DNA of 64,000 nucleotides from Chitinophaga varians (GTDB taxonomy: Bacteria; Bacteroidota; Bacteroidia; Chitinophagales; Chitinophagaceae), in assembly GCF_012641275.1 (NCBI RefSeq), contig NZ_JABAIA010000001.1:186001-250000 (forward strand), written 5' to 3'. The notes beneath the pieces were generated by a model. It saw nothing but the letters and a program-made list of their open reading frames with translations, was not told the origin of the DNA and did no database searches. The position numbers and the translations under genes are program-made. Shown in pieces: positions 1 through 8,191 of the stretch. Each line of letters begins with the position of its first letter. The stretch's first letter is position 1.

Positions 1-651
1 AAATACCAGCGTTACCTGAAAGACTACCTCTCTACCGCCCGCTCGCTCGACCGCAACATCGGCGAGCTGCTCGATTACCTCGATAAAAACGGCCTCGCAG
101 AAAATACCGTCGTTATCTACGCATCTGATCAGGGCTTCTACATGGGCGAACACGGTTGGTTCGACAAACGTTTTATGTATGAAGAATCCCTCCGCACACC
201 ATTTATCATCAAATATCCTGGTGTTACAAAACCAGGCACCACAGTGAATCAGCTGATGCTGAACATCGACTGGGCACCGACCATCCTGCAGATGGCCGGC
301 GTACCGGTACCGGCAGACATACAGGGAACTTCCTTCCTGCCATTGCTGGAACAAAACCCCAACAAAGCGGCATGGAGAAAAGCAGCTTATTATCACTATT
401 ACGAGTTCCCCGAACCGCACCATGTATATCCTCACTTTGGTGTGCGCACCGAACAATATACACTGGTACGCTTCTACGGGGCCGGCGACAGCTGGGAACT
501 GTATGACCTGAAGAAAGACCCGCAACAGGTGAATAACATCTATGGCAACAAAGGCACGGAAAAAATTACCGCCGGCCTCAAAGCCACACTGAAAAAACTA
601 ATCCTTCAATACAACGACCAGGAAGCATTGAAAATACTGGAGTCCCACTGA
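1..651 (+). CDS. Sulfatase, C-terminal part (5' end outside window)
   Basis: The reading frame is open from the first base, so this is the 3' part of a longer gene. It hydrolyses sulfate esters, probably on polysaccharides or glycosaminoglycan-like substrates, and acts in the periplasm or outside the cell. The visible part has the second half of the alkaline-phosphatase/sulfatase fold: the metal-site segment ASDQGFYMGEHGWFDK at about residues 41-56, then RTPFIIKYPG. The C-terminal region with YELYDLKKDPQQVNNIYG-like spacing (WELYDLKKDP) is typical of iduronate-2-sulfatase-like enzymes with a DUF4976 tail. The CxPxR formylglycine site lies upstream, outside the window, so subfamily and activity cannot be judged. 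The end is certain; the substrate is unknown. Confidence 0.9.
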   Translation, partial: KYQRYLKDYLSTARSLDRNIGELLDYLDKNGLAENTVVIYASDQGFYMGEHGWFDKRFMYEESLRTPFIIKYPGVTKPGTTVNQLMLNIDWAPTILQMAGVPVPADIQGTSFLPLLEQNPNKAAWRKAAYYHYYEFPEPHHVYPHFGVRTEQYTLVRFYGAGDSWELYDLKKDPQQVNNIYGNKGTEKITAGLKATLKKLILQYNDQEALKILESH

Positions 652-659
652 TCCTCCCA

Positions 660-700
660 CCTGTCACGCAAAGTATATGCCTTTGCGTGACAGGTCCTTC
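660..700 (+). terminator. Hairpin after the sulfatase gene
   Basis: A perfect 14-bp stem (660-673 with 681-694) starts 9 bases after the sulfatase stop. The following bases are pyrimidine-rich (tccttcc) but have no long T run, so termination is likely but not textbook. Confidence 0.55.
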
Positions 701-714
701 CATGGAAAAAACCG

Positions 715-722
715 TATCTTCG
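715..722 (+). promoter_or_regulatory. Likely -7 box, TATCTTCG
   Basis: TATCTTCG is one or two bases off the Bacteroidota -7 consensus TAnnTTTG and ends only four bases before the ATG at 727, which would give an almost leaderless mRNA. No good -33 TTTG was found. Confidence 0.4.
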
Positions 723-726
723 GCCC

Positions 727-2010
727 ATGAAGAATCCCCCTGCCTGGCAGTTTAACATCGCTGACCAAAAACGAGGCATCTGGAGTTTTGCAGCAACCAT
801 GCTGGCCTTCTTCGGCACTGTAGTACCCGGCCTCCTGCTTGACCTGAATATTGGCATTATCATCACCGCCATGCTGGCCGTCGTGTTTACTGTTCTCTTT
901 CTTACCCTGAGATGGACATGGAGAAAAGAAGCCCTCACGTTGTTTCCCGACCGTATTGAGTCTGCCCTGTATGGCACCATCTATTTCACCGATATCCGTA
1001 AAATATCCCGGCCCTGGGGAGCCATGAGCCCCGCCATCAGGCTCCGGCTGAAAGACAGGCGTGTTTCCTGGAGCATGGTCCGCAGCAATCGCGCGCTGAT
1101 ACAAAACACGCCGGAAGAGGTGATGCTCTTTGAAGACTTCCTGCAGCAACTGGAAACAGCAATGAACAAACAGGGGCCCCAACACGTCAGGCCTCAGTTC
1201 AAAGCCGATGATACCAATACCCATGTAACACCGGCCGAACAGTTAAGTCAAATCAACCGTTCCCGCAATAACAACGCCGGCCTCATCATAGGCGCTACCA
1301 TTGTCATAGTAATACTAATGGGCGTAGGCACCTGTGTCACCCGTTCACGGAACCCGGATTTTAAACGCATGAAAGCCGCTTCAGAAGAGCGTTTCTACAG
1401 GGGTAAACAAAAAGTGGAAGAGCTGGTGGCCCAACGAATGGAGAAAGAAGGAGGCGCTTTCCTTTATACTAACGATCACGCAGCAACGATCAAATTGTTC
1501 CCTTATATCAATACAGACAATCCGCTGAATATTGAGCTGTTTCAGTATACCGGGGCCAACAAAGATATTGATGCCATCCTCGCTAACCCCGACTCGGTGC
1601 AACTGGACATCTATGTTATCAGCGGGGATTCCGCAGTCCGCAGGATGAGGCCCGGTACTTCCGCCCGGCAGTTTTTTTTCCGTGCCTATGATCCCAAACA
1701 ACGGATACGCCCGGCCAATGTGCTGCCCAATGATACAACACGCCAGGAAAGCTATCCTGTGCTGGATATAAGCTGGCGGGTACCGCTACAGGACACCACC
1801 AATATGCTGTATGCCATGGACCGGAGTATTCCCGGCATGGACCTCATGCTTGCCCAGGTAAGGCTGCGCCCCACCTTTTACCTGTATATGACGGGCAAAG
1901 TGAACCAAGGCATGAACGAGCCGGCTTTCAGGGAGGCGGTCATTACGTTGAACAAGCTGTTGCACCGCAACCATGTAGACACCAGTACGTTTGTTATCCG
2001 CCGGATTTAA
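727..2010 (+). CDS. Conserved membrane protein of unknown function
   Basis: I do not recognise a named family. The 427-residue product has two adjacent membrane segments near the N terminus (about residues 19-38 and 42-62). A cytoplasmic stretch follows that includes a PH-like/DUF-style beta segment around ALTLFPDRIESALYGTIYF. A third membrane segment lies at about 186-206 (GLIIGATIVIVILMGVGTCV). The remaining 220 residues are soluble, probably periplasmic, with no cysteine-rich or enzyme motif that I can see. The ATG at 727 lies just behind a -7-like box, which supports this start. The last four bases overlap the convergent Hpt gene. The N-terminal half resembles stress-sensing or PH-domain membrane proteins, but this is only a guess. 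Confidence 0.75.
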   Translation: MKNPPAWQFNIADQKRGIWSFAATMLAFFGTVVPGLLLDLNIGIIITAMLAVVFTVLFLTLRWTWRKEALTLFPDRIESALYGTIYFTDIRKISRPWGAMSPAIRLRLKDRRVSWSMVRSNRALIQNTPEEVMLFEDFLQQLETAMNKQGPQHVRPQFKADDTNTHVTPAEQLSQINRSRNNNAGLIIGATIVIVILMGVGTCVTRSRNPDFKRMKAASEERFYRGKQKVEELVAQRMEKEGGAFLYTNDHAATIKLFPYINTDNPLNIELFQYTGANKDIDAILANPDSVQLDIYVISGDSAVRRMRPGTSARQFFFRAYDPKQRIRPANVLPNDTTRQESYPVLDISWRVPLQDTTNMLYAMDRSIPGMDLMLAQVRLRPTFYLYMTGKVNQGMNEPAFREAVITLNKLLHRNHVDTSTFVIRRI

Positions 2011-2411
2011 GGCTCCCGCGATTGCAGGAAAGCCTGGAGCCTTTCAAACTCCAGCCGCACCGGCTGCATCGCCTGCCGGATATCGGTGCTGATTTCCCCG
2101 AAAAGCTGTGCTATCGTATCGGGACTGCCAGCCATACTGCAACATTCCAGTCGCTCCGAGGTGGACTGGACGCCCGTAAGCCCTACAATACCGGTAAAAG
2201 CCCTCAGCTGGTGCGCATAATATTTGACCTGCTCCCGGTTGTTTTCTGCAATTGCATTGCCCAGTTGCGCTATCCGGGCACCGATCTCTGAAAGGAACCC
2301 CTCAAACATATCAAAAGCGTACGAAGGCTGATGCTGGTAAAGTCTTTGCAGATACGCGACATCCAACGCCTGATGGCGGAATTCAAAAGAAATGGCGGGT
2401 ACTTTTTTCAT
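2007..2411 (-). CDS. Hpt (histidine phosphotransfer) domain protein
   Basis: A 134-residue, all-helical single-domain protein. The segment YYAHQLRAFTGIVGL at residues 64-78 matches the Hpt active-site helix, where the phospho-accepting histidine is followed by (L/M)(K/R)..(S/T)G...G; here it is His67. Such proteins relay phosphate between a hybrid histidine kinase and a response regulator, or work as stand-alone phosphate sinks. No kinase or response regulator lies nearby, so it is an orphan and its partners are unknown. It is convergent with the upstream membrane-protein gene, with a 4-base overlap. The domain call is fairly safe because the length (about 110-130 residues) and motif spacing fit; the pathway is unknown. 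Confidence 0.7.
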   Translation of the reverse strand: MKKVPAISFEFRHQALDVAYLQRLYQHQPSYAFDMFEGFLSEIGARIAQLGNAIAENNREQVKYYAHQLRAFTGIVGLTGVQSTSERLECCSMAGSPDTIAQLFGEISTDIRQAMQPVRLEFERLQAFLQSREP

Positions 2412-2468
2412 AAGGGGTATTTTGGGGGAAGATGACTATTATAAAGATACCTATTTGCCCTTAAATTC

Positions 2469-2500
2469 TTTGTCAATTCCGGGCAAAACACTTAATTTTG
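2469..2500 (+). promoter_or_regulatory. Consensus Bacteroidota promoter for the ABC exporter
   Basis: TTTG at 2469-2472, a 20-base spacer and TAATTTTG at 2493-2500 match the TTTG-N19-21-TAnnTTTG consensus exactly. Transcription should begin near 2507, leaving a leader of about 65 bases before the ATG at 2573. Confidence 0.75.
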
Positions 2501-2512
2501 CCCGCTGTGAGA

Positions 2513-2551
2513 GAAGCCGCATCAGCTTTGCTTTGATGCGGCTTTCTTTAT
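2513..2551 (+). promoter_or_regulatory. Terminator-like hairpin in the mRNA leader of the ABC exporter
   Basis: An 11-12-bp stem (AAGCCGCATCA pairs with TGATGCGGCTT) with an 8-9-base loop is followed by TCTTTATAG. It lies just after the predicted transcription start at about 2507, so it would be the very 5' end of the exporter mRNA. It could be an attenuator or a 5' stabilising hairpin. It could instead be an intrinsic terminator, but no plus-strand gene lies directly upstream. Confidence 0.5.
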
Positions 2552-2572
2552 AGATAGTTATTATACAGTGAT

Positions 2573-4414
2573 ATGAAGACATACTTCCGACTCTTAGCTT
2601 TTGCCAAACCTATTAACAAATTCGCTATTCCCTATATACTCTGTACGCTGCTGTCGATTATCTTCAGCACCCTGAACCTGGCGCTGCTGGCTCCACTGCT
2701 GGCTACCATTTTCAGTAACGTAAAAGAGGTCCCGGCAAAACCTCAAAACTGGTTCGATATCTTCGCGGTTTTTAACTACTATACGGCCTTTGTTTTTAAC
2801 AAGTATGGCGCGATACAAACACTCCGTTTCGTATGTGGCTGTATTGTGGCGTCTGTATTGCTGGGCAACCTGTTCCGGTACTTTGCAGACAAAATCATGG
2901 AAAGCCTGCGTATCCATACCCTCCTGAACCTGAGAAAGGCTGTTTTCAACAACGTCATGGACCTCCACCTGGGATATTTCAGCAATGAACGCAAAGGGGA
3001 CATCATCTCTAAAATCGCCAGCGACGTTCAGACCGTACAATATACTGTGACCGGCACTCTGCAGGTGATCTTCAAAGAACCGGTGGCCCTGCTGTTTTAC
3101 CTGGTAATGTTGTTTATCATCTCCTACAAATTGACGCTGGCCTCCATGCTGATCATACCTGTAGCGGGCTTTCTCATTTCCAGGATTGTTAAGAAGCTGA
3201 AACAGCATGCGGAGGAAGCCCATCGTACCTACGGCCTGATGATCAGCTACCTGGACGAAGCCCTCCACGGCATCCGCATCATTAAAGCCTTCAACGCGGT
3301 GAAATTCACCACCGACCGTTTCAATAACGAAAATGTCCGCTACTCTAAAATTGGCCGCGCCATGGCCAGCAGGCAGCAACTGGCCTCGCCGGTGTCTGAA
3401 ACACTGGGCGTAATGATGGTGGCCGGTATCGTATTGTATGGTGGCACCCTCGTACTGTCCAACCAGGGTGATCTCAGCGCGGCGGCCTTTATCGCCTATA
3501 TTGCCCTGTTCTCCCAGGTGATGAGACCCGCCAAGGCCATCTCCACTTCCTTTAGCAACATTCACTCCGGCGTGGCCGCTGGTGAAAGGGTACTGGAACT
3601 GATCGATGAGAAACCAGCCATCGTGGATGCCCCCGATGCTACTGTCATCACCGGCTTTGAAAAAGATATTGAATTCAGAAATGTGTCTTTTGCCTACGGC
3701 GAAAAAACCATTCTCAAAAATATTAACCTGATCGTACCAAAAGGCAAGACAGTCGCGCTGGTAGGCCCTTCCGGCGGCGGTAAGTCCACCATGATGGACC
3801 TTATCCCCCGTTTTATAGAGCCACAGTCCGGCAGTATCCTTATCGATGGCCGTCCGCTGCAAAGCGTGACCATGGAGTCTTTACGCGCGCAATTGGGCCT
3901 GGTCAACCAGGAGTCGATCCTTTTCAACGACAGCATCTTCAATAATATCGCTTTCGGCAAGCCTGATGCTTCACCCGAAGCAGTAGAGGCAGCTGCCCGT
4001 ATCGCCAATGCCCACGACTTTATTATGGGCACGGCCGAAGGTTATCAGACCAATATCGGCGATAAAGGCTCCAAACTTTCCGGTGGCCAAAGGCAACGTA
4101 TCTGTATCGCCCGTGCTGTACTGAACAATCCGCCGGTCATGCTGCTGGACGAAGCCACTTCCGCCCTTGATACAGAGTCTGAAAAAATGGTGCAGGATGC
4201 GCTCAATAACCTCATGAAGCACCGTACTTCCCTTGTTATCGCCCACCGCCTCAGTACCATTCAGAATGCCGACCTCATCGTTGTGCTGGAAGACGGACAG
4301 ATCGTGGAGCAGGGCTCACACCTCGACCTGATCGCCAGCAATGGCCTCTATAAAAAACTCATCGATATGCAGACTTTCGCCTCCGGTAAGGAAGATGCAG
4401 TAACAGAAGCATAA
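2573..4414 (+). CDS. MsbA-like ABC transporter, fused permease and ATPase
   Basis: A 613-residue half-transporter of the type I exporter class; it works as a homodimer in the inner membrane and pumps lipids or drugs outward. The N-terminal 330 residues carry six predicted membrane helices (ABC_membrane fold). The C-terminal ATPase has Walker A GPSGGGKS at about residue 398, the Q-loop region GLVNQESILFNDS, signature LSGGQRQR at about 502, Walker B MLLDEATSALD at about 523 and the switch histidine in VIAHRLST. The length is normal for MsbA/lipid A flippase-like proteins. It has its own consensus promoter and a hairpin leader, and ends at a terminator. The family is certain; an essential lipid A flippase role is possible but unproven because close drug exporters look the same. 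Confidence 0.92.
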   Translation: MKTYFRLLAFAKPINKFAIPYILCTLLSIIFSTLNLALLAPLLATIFSNVKEVPAKPQNWFDIFAVFNYYTAFVFNKYGAIQTLRFVCGCIVASVLLGNLFRYFADKIMESLRIHTLLNLRKAVFNNVMDLHLGYFSNERKGDIISKIASDVQTVQYTVTGTLQVIFKEPVALLFYLVMLFIISYKLTLASMLIIPVAGFLISRIVKKLKQHAEEAHRTYGLMISYLDEALHGIRIIKAFNAVKFTTDRFNNENVRYSKIGRAMASRQQLASPVSETLGVMMVAGIVLYGGTLVLSNQGDLSAAAFIAYIALFSQVMRPAKAISTSFSNIHSGVAAGERVLELIDEKPAIVDAPDATVITGFEKDIEFRNVSFAYGEKTILKNINLIVPKGKTVALVGPSGGGKSTMMDLIPRFIEPQSGSILIDGRPLQSVTMESLRAQLGLVNQESILFNDSIFNNIAFGKPDASPEAVEAAARIANAHDFIMGTAEGYQTNIGDKGSKLSGGQRQRICIARAVLNNPPVMLLDEATSALDTESEKMVQDALNNLMKHRTSLVIAHRLSTIQNADLIVVLEDGQIVEQGSHLDLIASNGLYKKLIDMQTFASGKEDAVTEA

Positions 4415-4468
4415 ATAGATTAAAAACATTTACATATTAATATGGCCATATATATTATGGTTATTACC

Positions 4469-4506
4469 AAAAAGGCGCTATCAATATGATAGCGCCTTTT
4501 TCATTT
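4469..4506 (+). terminator. Intrinsic terminator after the ABC exporter
   Basis: The stem AAAAGGCGCTATC / GATAGCGCCTTTT with a short loop (4471-4500) is followed by TTC and preceded by A residues, about 60 bases after the stop at 4414. Confidence 0.85.
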
Positions 4507-4514
4507 GGGGGAAA

Positions 4515-4552
4515 TAAAACAGGGGCTTGCTAAAGAAAAGCAAGCCCCTTAA
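4515..4552 (-). terminator. Intrinsic terminator for the minus-strand glycosyltransferase
   Basis: A 10-bp stem AGGGGCTTGC / GCAAGCCCCT at 4521-4550, with the T-rich tail TGTTTTATTTC on the minus strand. It lies 46 bases past the stop of the glycosyltransferase gene (4598). Confidence 0.75.
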
Positions 4553-4597
4553 GTATATTAACCTGTGGACAATCGTAGATGTCCCCGAATGATAATG

Positions 4598-5392
4598 TTA
4601 GTGATGATAACCGTTAGTACAATAGGTGATCCCCTTTTTTAACGTGTCCAGGTAAACCCTGTAGTTAACGTTCTCATGCACCCGGTCATTGAGAGGATGG
4701 TGCAGATGATAACAAACCGCTTTCATCTTTACCTTTTTCTGGCTCAGGCCGGAGTTAATAAACCGTGCGGCCAGTTCGATATCCTCATGGCCCCACCCTT
4801 TTAGTTCATTATTATAGCCATTCACACGCAGAAAGTCCTTCTTCCAATAAGCGCAGTTAGCACCGATAAAATTATTGGAACGTTTGCTTTTCTTAATCAG
4901 TAACGGCGCGAGGAGCGGAATACGAACACCGTTAAACCGGTTCTTTATACCACGGCCAAATATCGTCACATTGCCGAATTCACCGGAGCGCAGGAAATAA
5001 CGGGTCTTGTCTTCCGGCAGCAATACACGGCTGCCACGGATATAATACCCTTCTTCCGCTTCATTGATATGGTCCCTGATAAAGTTCTCATTCAGTACAA
5101 TATCACCGTCTATCTGTATAATATAGTCAGATTCTGTACCGGAGATAGCCTGGTTGATGATGATGGTTTTTCGGAACCCGTCGTCCGGATGCCAAAAATG
5201 TTTTACCGGAATAGTAGTGCTCCGCTTGAACGTTTCAATGACATACCTGGTAGTGTCGCCTGATCCGTCATCTGCGATGATTACCTCATTCGGCAAAACA
5301 GTTTGCCTCAGCACACTTTCAAGAACGAGCTTTAACGCTTCTGGCCAATTGTAGGTCGTAATTAATAAGGCCACGGACATCCTATCACCCAT
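4598..5392 (-). CDS. Glycosyltransferase family 2 protein (galactosyltransferase-like C terminus)
   Basis: A 264-residue cytoplasmic or membrane-associated GT-A enzyme that transfers a sugar from a nucleotide donor, probably in surface glycan synthesis. It begins with the GT2 core SVALLITTYN, has ADDGSGD at about residues 40-46 and the metal-binding DGD in IIQIDGD at about 93-99. It ends with GWGHEDIELAARF, the acceptor-side motif of the Glyco_transf_7C family, as in chondroitin-polymerase-type and beta-galactosyl enzymes. A second ATG four codons in (5380) gives the more typical N terminus MSVALLITTYN and may be the real start. It stands alone with its own terminator and a 500-base AT-rich upstream region. 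Donor and acceptor cannot be told. Confidence 0.88.
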   Translation of the reverse strand: MGDRMSVALLITTYNWPEALKLVLESVLRQTVLPNEVIIADDGSGDTTRYVIETFKRSTTIPVKHFWHPDDGFRKTIIINQAISGTESDYIIQIDGDIVLNENFIRDHINEAEEGYYIRGSRVLLPEDKTRYFLRSGEFGNVTIFGRGIKNRFNGVRIPLLAPLLIKKSKRSNNFIGANCAYWKKDFLRVNGYNNELKGWGHEDIELAARFINSGLSQKKVKMKAVCYHLHHPLNDRVHENVNYRVYLDTLKKGITYCTNGYHH

Positions 5393-5894
5393 ATAATCTG
5401 AACTTATATAATTTTTATTATTTTTTAACGCTGTTTTTCGCCGAGCACCAGCTGATACCTGTCTGGTATAACGCCTGTCTTCTTACGTTTATTACAGCTG
5501 CACTCTCCCCCTGCCTAAGGCATTAGAAGCAATGGGTGCTGCAATCAGTGAAAAGTGTAGGTCTTTGTCAGTTTCAAACTATGCTCGTTATCTCACCAAT
5601 CATTCTCTATTGTTAGCTAACGAATTAAGGTCTTCAAATGTTACACATACATAAATACAAAAGGTTAAAATTCTTCAATAAAGTAAAATACTGTATGGCC
5701 AGGTGACAATTAGCGTATTTTTTACCTTTATATTTTACTCTGTTAAAGCGATAAAAACATTATCCCGCTAAAAATATGTCAATTTTATGCAATTTATAAT
5801 TAATTATTACAACGTCCAATATTTTTTTATGCCGTTCCTTTTACCGGTTTTCCGTTAGCGGGATTTTAACCCTGCAACATTCATGCTAACCTCA
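5393..5894. other. AT-rich intergenic region without a recognisable gene
   Basis: About 500 bases between two minus-strand genes. It is clearly more AT-rich than its surroundings, especially 5640-5860, and has stop codons in all frames. It should hold the promoter of the glycosyltransferase gene (right edge of that gene at 5392), but I could not pick a clean TAnnTTTG box on the minus strand. I see no repeat, RNA gene or strong hairpin. Confidence 0.6.
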
Positions 5895-7328
5895 TTATTC
5901 ACCGGTATCTATCTTCTTCACCAACTCCTGCCGCACCGCCGCCGGCACATTGGACAATAGCCTGTAACCAGTAGCTTTTTCAATCTCTTCCACAGAAGTT
6001 AGGTATGCAGACCACTTCGTGTTCACTTCATTGTCATTAGGCGTATTAACGGCAATCACACGCGTCTGCCGGGACACCCGCTTCAGGTCATTGTTACCCT
6101 CCGGCAACACCACGATCACCTTCCAAATCCGTGCAGGCACATTCACACGGCTGCCGGCAATTCTTCTCGACATGCCCTTGCTACCGGCACCACCACTGCC
6201 ATAACTGCCCATGATCACATATACCTCGTTGCCGTCTTTCACCAGCGAACGGGTATACCCCTCCAAATTGGACCATAGATGCTGGTTGTGATTAGGCGCC
6301 TGAGGAATCATATTCGTCATCAGGAAAGTAGCCTCATTGGCATCCCGCGAAGCGGTCCGGTCACCCGAAGGACAGTTATGCCCCCGGTCAAACCCACTGC
6401 CACTATAGCTGAACTGCGTCACCTGGAACCAGCCCTGCGGAATATCCGCATCAGGCCTGAAATCATTGCCTCTGGCCATACGCCCCAGATCACTGGCAGA
6501 GACATGCCAGCTTACCCAGTTAGGTGTACCATTATCGCGGTTGTAGGACAAGGTATAGTAACCTTTATCCATCAGGTAGTTGTTGGGCATCACCATGGCA
6601 GGCGTGGCATTGCTGGGATTGCCCAGCAAAAGGTTGTCATCATCTCCACCTACGGCCCCTTCCCCTTTCTCCGGCTTCACCACCGGCGCTTCTTTGCCGC
6701 CTGCGCTTACCCGGATGGCGTCTATATTAAGACGGCTCCCGCTTTTGTCCGTTTTCCGTATCCGGAAACGGATAGTGGACGAGGTGGTAGCGGTGAAACT
6801 AACTGTCTGCAAACTGTTGGAGCTCACCTCCACGGTATTGCCTACTTTGGTAAAACGCTGTCCACGGTTCACGGATGCCCATAATTCCCAGGCGCCTTCT
6901 TTGTCCTTGCCATACAACGCATACTTCATGCTAACCGTTACGGTGCCATTCACCACGATATCAAAATCCATAGTGGCCATCCCGTTATCACGGATACGCA
7001 ACGCCTGCGCGCCCGTTTTATGGTCTTCGTCCAGACTGCCGGTCACGGCATCTTTGAACTCCCAGCTGCCGCTGGACAGTTCCACGTTTTCTGAATTGTA
7101 ATTGGTCTTGCTGCCTTTTTCGAAATCTTCCTGTAACAGGTATTTGTTGGTCTTCTTTTTAGCATGCGATTTCGAGGCAGTCTTCCGTGGAGGTTCTGTT
7201 TCCTTTCTTCCGGCTATCTTCCGGGAGCAGGTAGTCACAGCAAAAGTGACAAGCATCAGTATAACGGCTACGGCTAAACTATTATTCGTTTTTTTCTTCT
7301 TCGGTGTCTTCTTCTTTGGCTTTGGCAT
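5895..7328 (-). CDS. Secreted DNA/RNA non-specific endonuclease with beta-sandwich domain
   Basis: A 477-residue nuclease of the NUC1 (ENDO_SG, Serratia nuclease-like) family that cuts DNA and RNA outside the cytoplasm. The N terminus has a strongly basic PKPKKK stretch, then one hydrophobic helix ending in VTTC, so it is a signal anchor or lipoprotein. A beta-sandwich (choice-of-anchor/CBM-like, about residues 85-230) follows. The nuclease domain carries the catalytic DRGH motif (DRGHNCPSGDRT) and the metal-site Asn in NHNQHLWSNLE. An upstream in-frame ATG at 7493 would extend the protein, but that stretch includes a strong terminator hairpin (7467-7504), so the start at 7328 is preferred. 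Nutrient (nucleic acid) scavenging or extracellular DNA turnover is likely. Confidence 0.9.
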   Translation of the reverse strand: MPKPKKKTPKKKKTNNSLAVAVILMLVTFAVTTCSRKIAGRKETEPPRKTASKSHAKKKTNKYLLQEDFEKGSKTNYNSENVELSSGSWEFKDAVTGSLDEDHKTGAQALRIRDNGMATMDFDIVVNGTVTVSMKYALYGKDKEGAWELWASVNRGQRFTKVGNTVEVSSNSLQTVSFTATTSSTIRFRIRKTDKSGSRLNIDAIRVSAGGKEAPVVKPEKGEGAVGGDDDNLLLGNPSNATPAMVMPNNYLMDKGYYTLSYNRDNGTPNWVSWHVSASDLGRMARGNDFRPDADIPQGWFQVTQFSYSGSGFDRGHNCPSGDRTASRDANEATFLMTNMIPQAPNHNQHLWSNLEGYTRSLVKDGNEVYVIMGSYGSGGAGSKGMSRRIAGSRVNVPARIWKVIVVLPEGNNDLKRVSRQTRVIAVNTPNDNEVNTKWSAYLTSVEEIEKATGYRLLSNVPAAVRQELVKKIDTGE

Positions 7329-7460
7329 AGGGCCGCGAAGATAATAAAGAAGATGTTTCTCGCAAAGGTGCCAGCCGGCAAAGAAGGTAAAGATTTTTTC
7401 AAGATAAATAGCTCGCAAACGTACCAGACAGCAAAGAGCGCTGTGTGTATGTTTTAAATA

Positions 7461-7512
7461 AAAAAACAAAGGAGCGAATATCGGATTTGACATTCGCTCC
7501 TTTGCTTTTTTT
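7461..7512 (-). terminator. Strong terminator of the small secreted-protein gene
   Basis: A 13-bp stem CAAAGGAGCGAAT / ATTCGCTCCTTTG (7467-7479 with 7492-7504) with A/T runs on both sides. On the minus strand it is followed by TTTTTTTATTT. It ends the transcript of the gene at 7582-7998 and separates it from the endonuclease gene. Confidence 0.9.
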
Positions 7513-7581
7513 GCTCACTGACATCATTCTTTGTGTGCGTTGCTCCCTGGTGCCTTTGCGAGGCCCCTTTACGGAAAGAAA

Positions 7582-7998
7582 CTAGAAAAACAACTGCGAC
7601 AACACGTTGGTCGCATCATTGGTTTTCGGCTTCAGCCCCAGGAATTTGGTGTACTGGGCCGCTGTCAGCAACAATTTGAGTTTGGAGAAAAGACCGCCTT
7701 GCAGGCCGGCAAACTTGGAGGCATAAGACGCAGGATTGCTCTGCTGCAAGGGAAGAATACCCGCTTTCTGCTTCAGGAAACCGGTCACCAGGTCAGTCAC
7801 TTTCGGTTTCTGTACTTCCGTCAGCCCCAGGGCCGGCGTGAGCTTCGACAGAATACTACCGGCTACTCCGCTGTAATTGGCCAAAGGATTCTGTACACTC
7901 CCGGCCGTCTTTTTTGCCTGGTCCAGTATACTCTGCGCCTGCACGGAGGCAGCAGTAAAAAAGCAAACACATAACAAAGAGAGGAACACTTTTTTCAT
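7582..7998 (-). CDS. Small secreted protein of unknown function
   Basis: A 138-residue protein with a clear Sec signal peptide (MKKVFLSLLCVCFFTAASVQA, cleavage after A-Q-A or before QS). The mature part is helical and rich in Leu, Lys and Ala, with motifs such as GSILSKLTPALGLTEVQKPKVTDLVTGFL. It resembles small secreted Bacteroidota proteins with four-helix layouts, but I cannot name a family. The gene has its own terminator and its own upstream region of 190 bases shared with the divergent CoA-transferase gene. It is a well-supported gene of unknown role. Confidence 0.8.
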   Translation of the reverse strand: MKKVFLSLLCVCFFTAASVQAQSILDQAKKTAGSVQNPLANYSGVAGSILSKLTPALGLTEVQKPKVTDLVTGFLKQKAGILPLQQSNPASYASKFAGLQGGLFSKLKLLLTAAQYTKFLGLKPKTNDATNVLSQLFF

Positions 7999-8162
7999 GT
8001 TGCAGGATGGTTTATGTAATGGAAATGAAGTGACAGTCTACACACTATAAATATAACGATAAAAACAGTGCTCCGGATTGGCCGGAACAAATAAAAGTTT
8101 GTCCCGGATGCACCAACCAGCCACCTGAAACCGTCCTAATATTGTACCCGCAATCAGCAAGC

Positions 8163-8170
8163 TACATTTG
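8163..8170 (+). promoter_or_regulatory. -7 box TACATTTG of the CoA-transferase gene
   Basis: A perfect TAnnTTTG match ends 21 bases before the ATG at 8192. An ATTG at 8136-8139 may be the -33 element (spacer 23, slightly long). An in-frame TTG at 8168 falls inside this box, so translation should start at 8192. Confidence 0.65.
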
Positions 8171-8191
8171 CCTTTGCCACATTCCTGCACC

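Noticed and set aside
2594..3862. 422-codon minus-strand frame opposite the ABC exporter
   Set aside because: The plus-strand frame has all ABC motifs; the minus frame has no family features and His/Gly/Gln-rich shadow composition.
5895..7493. Longer endonuclease frame starting at 7493
   Set aside because: The extra 55 residues are encoded by DNA that holds a strong terminator hairpin of the neighbouring gene and have no signal-peptide logic; start 7328 fits better.
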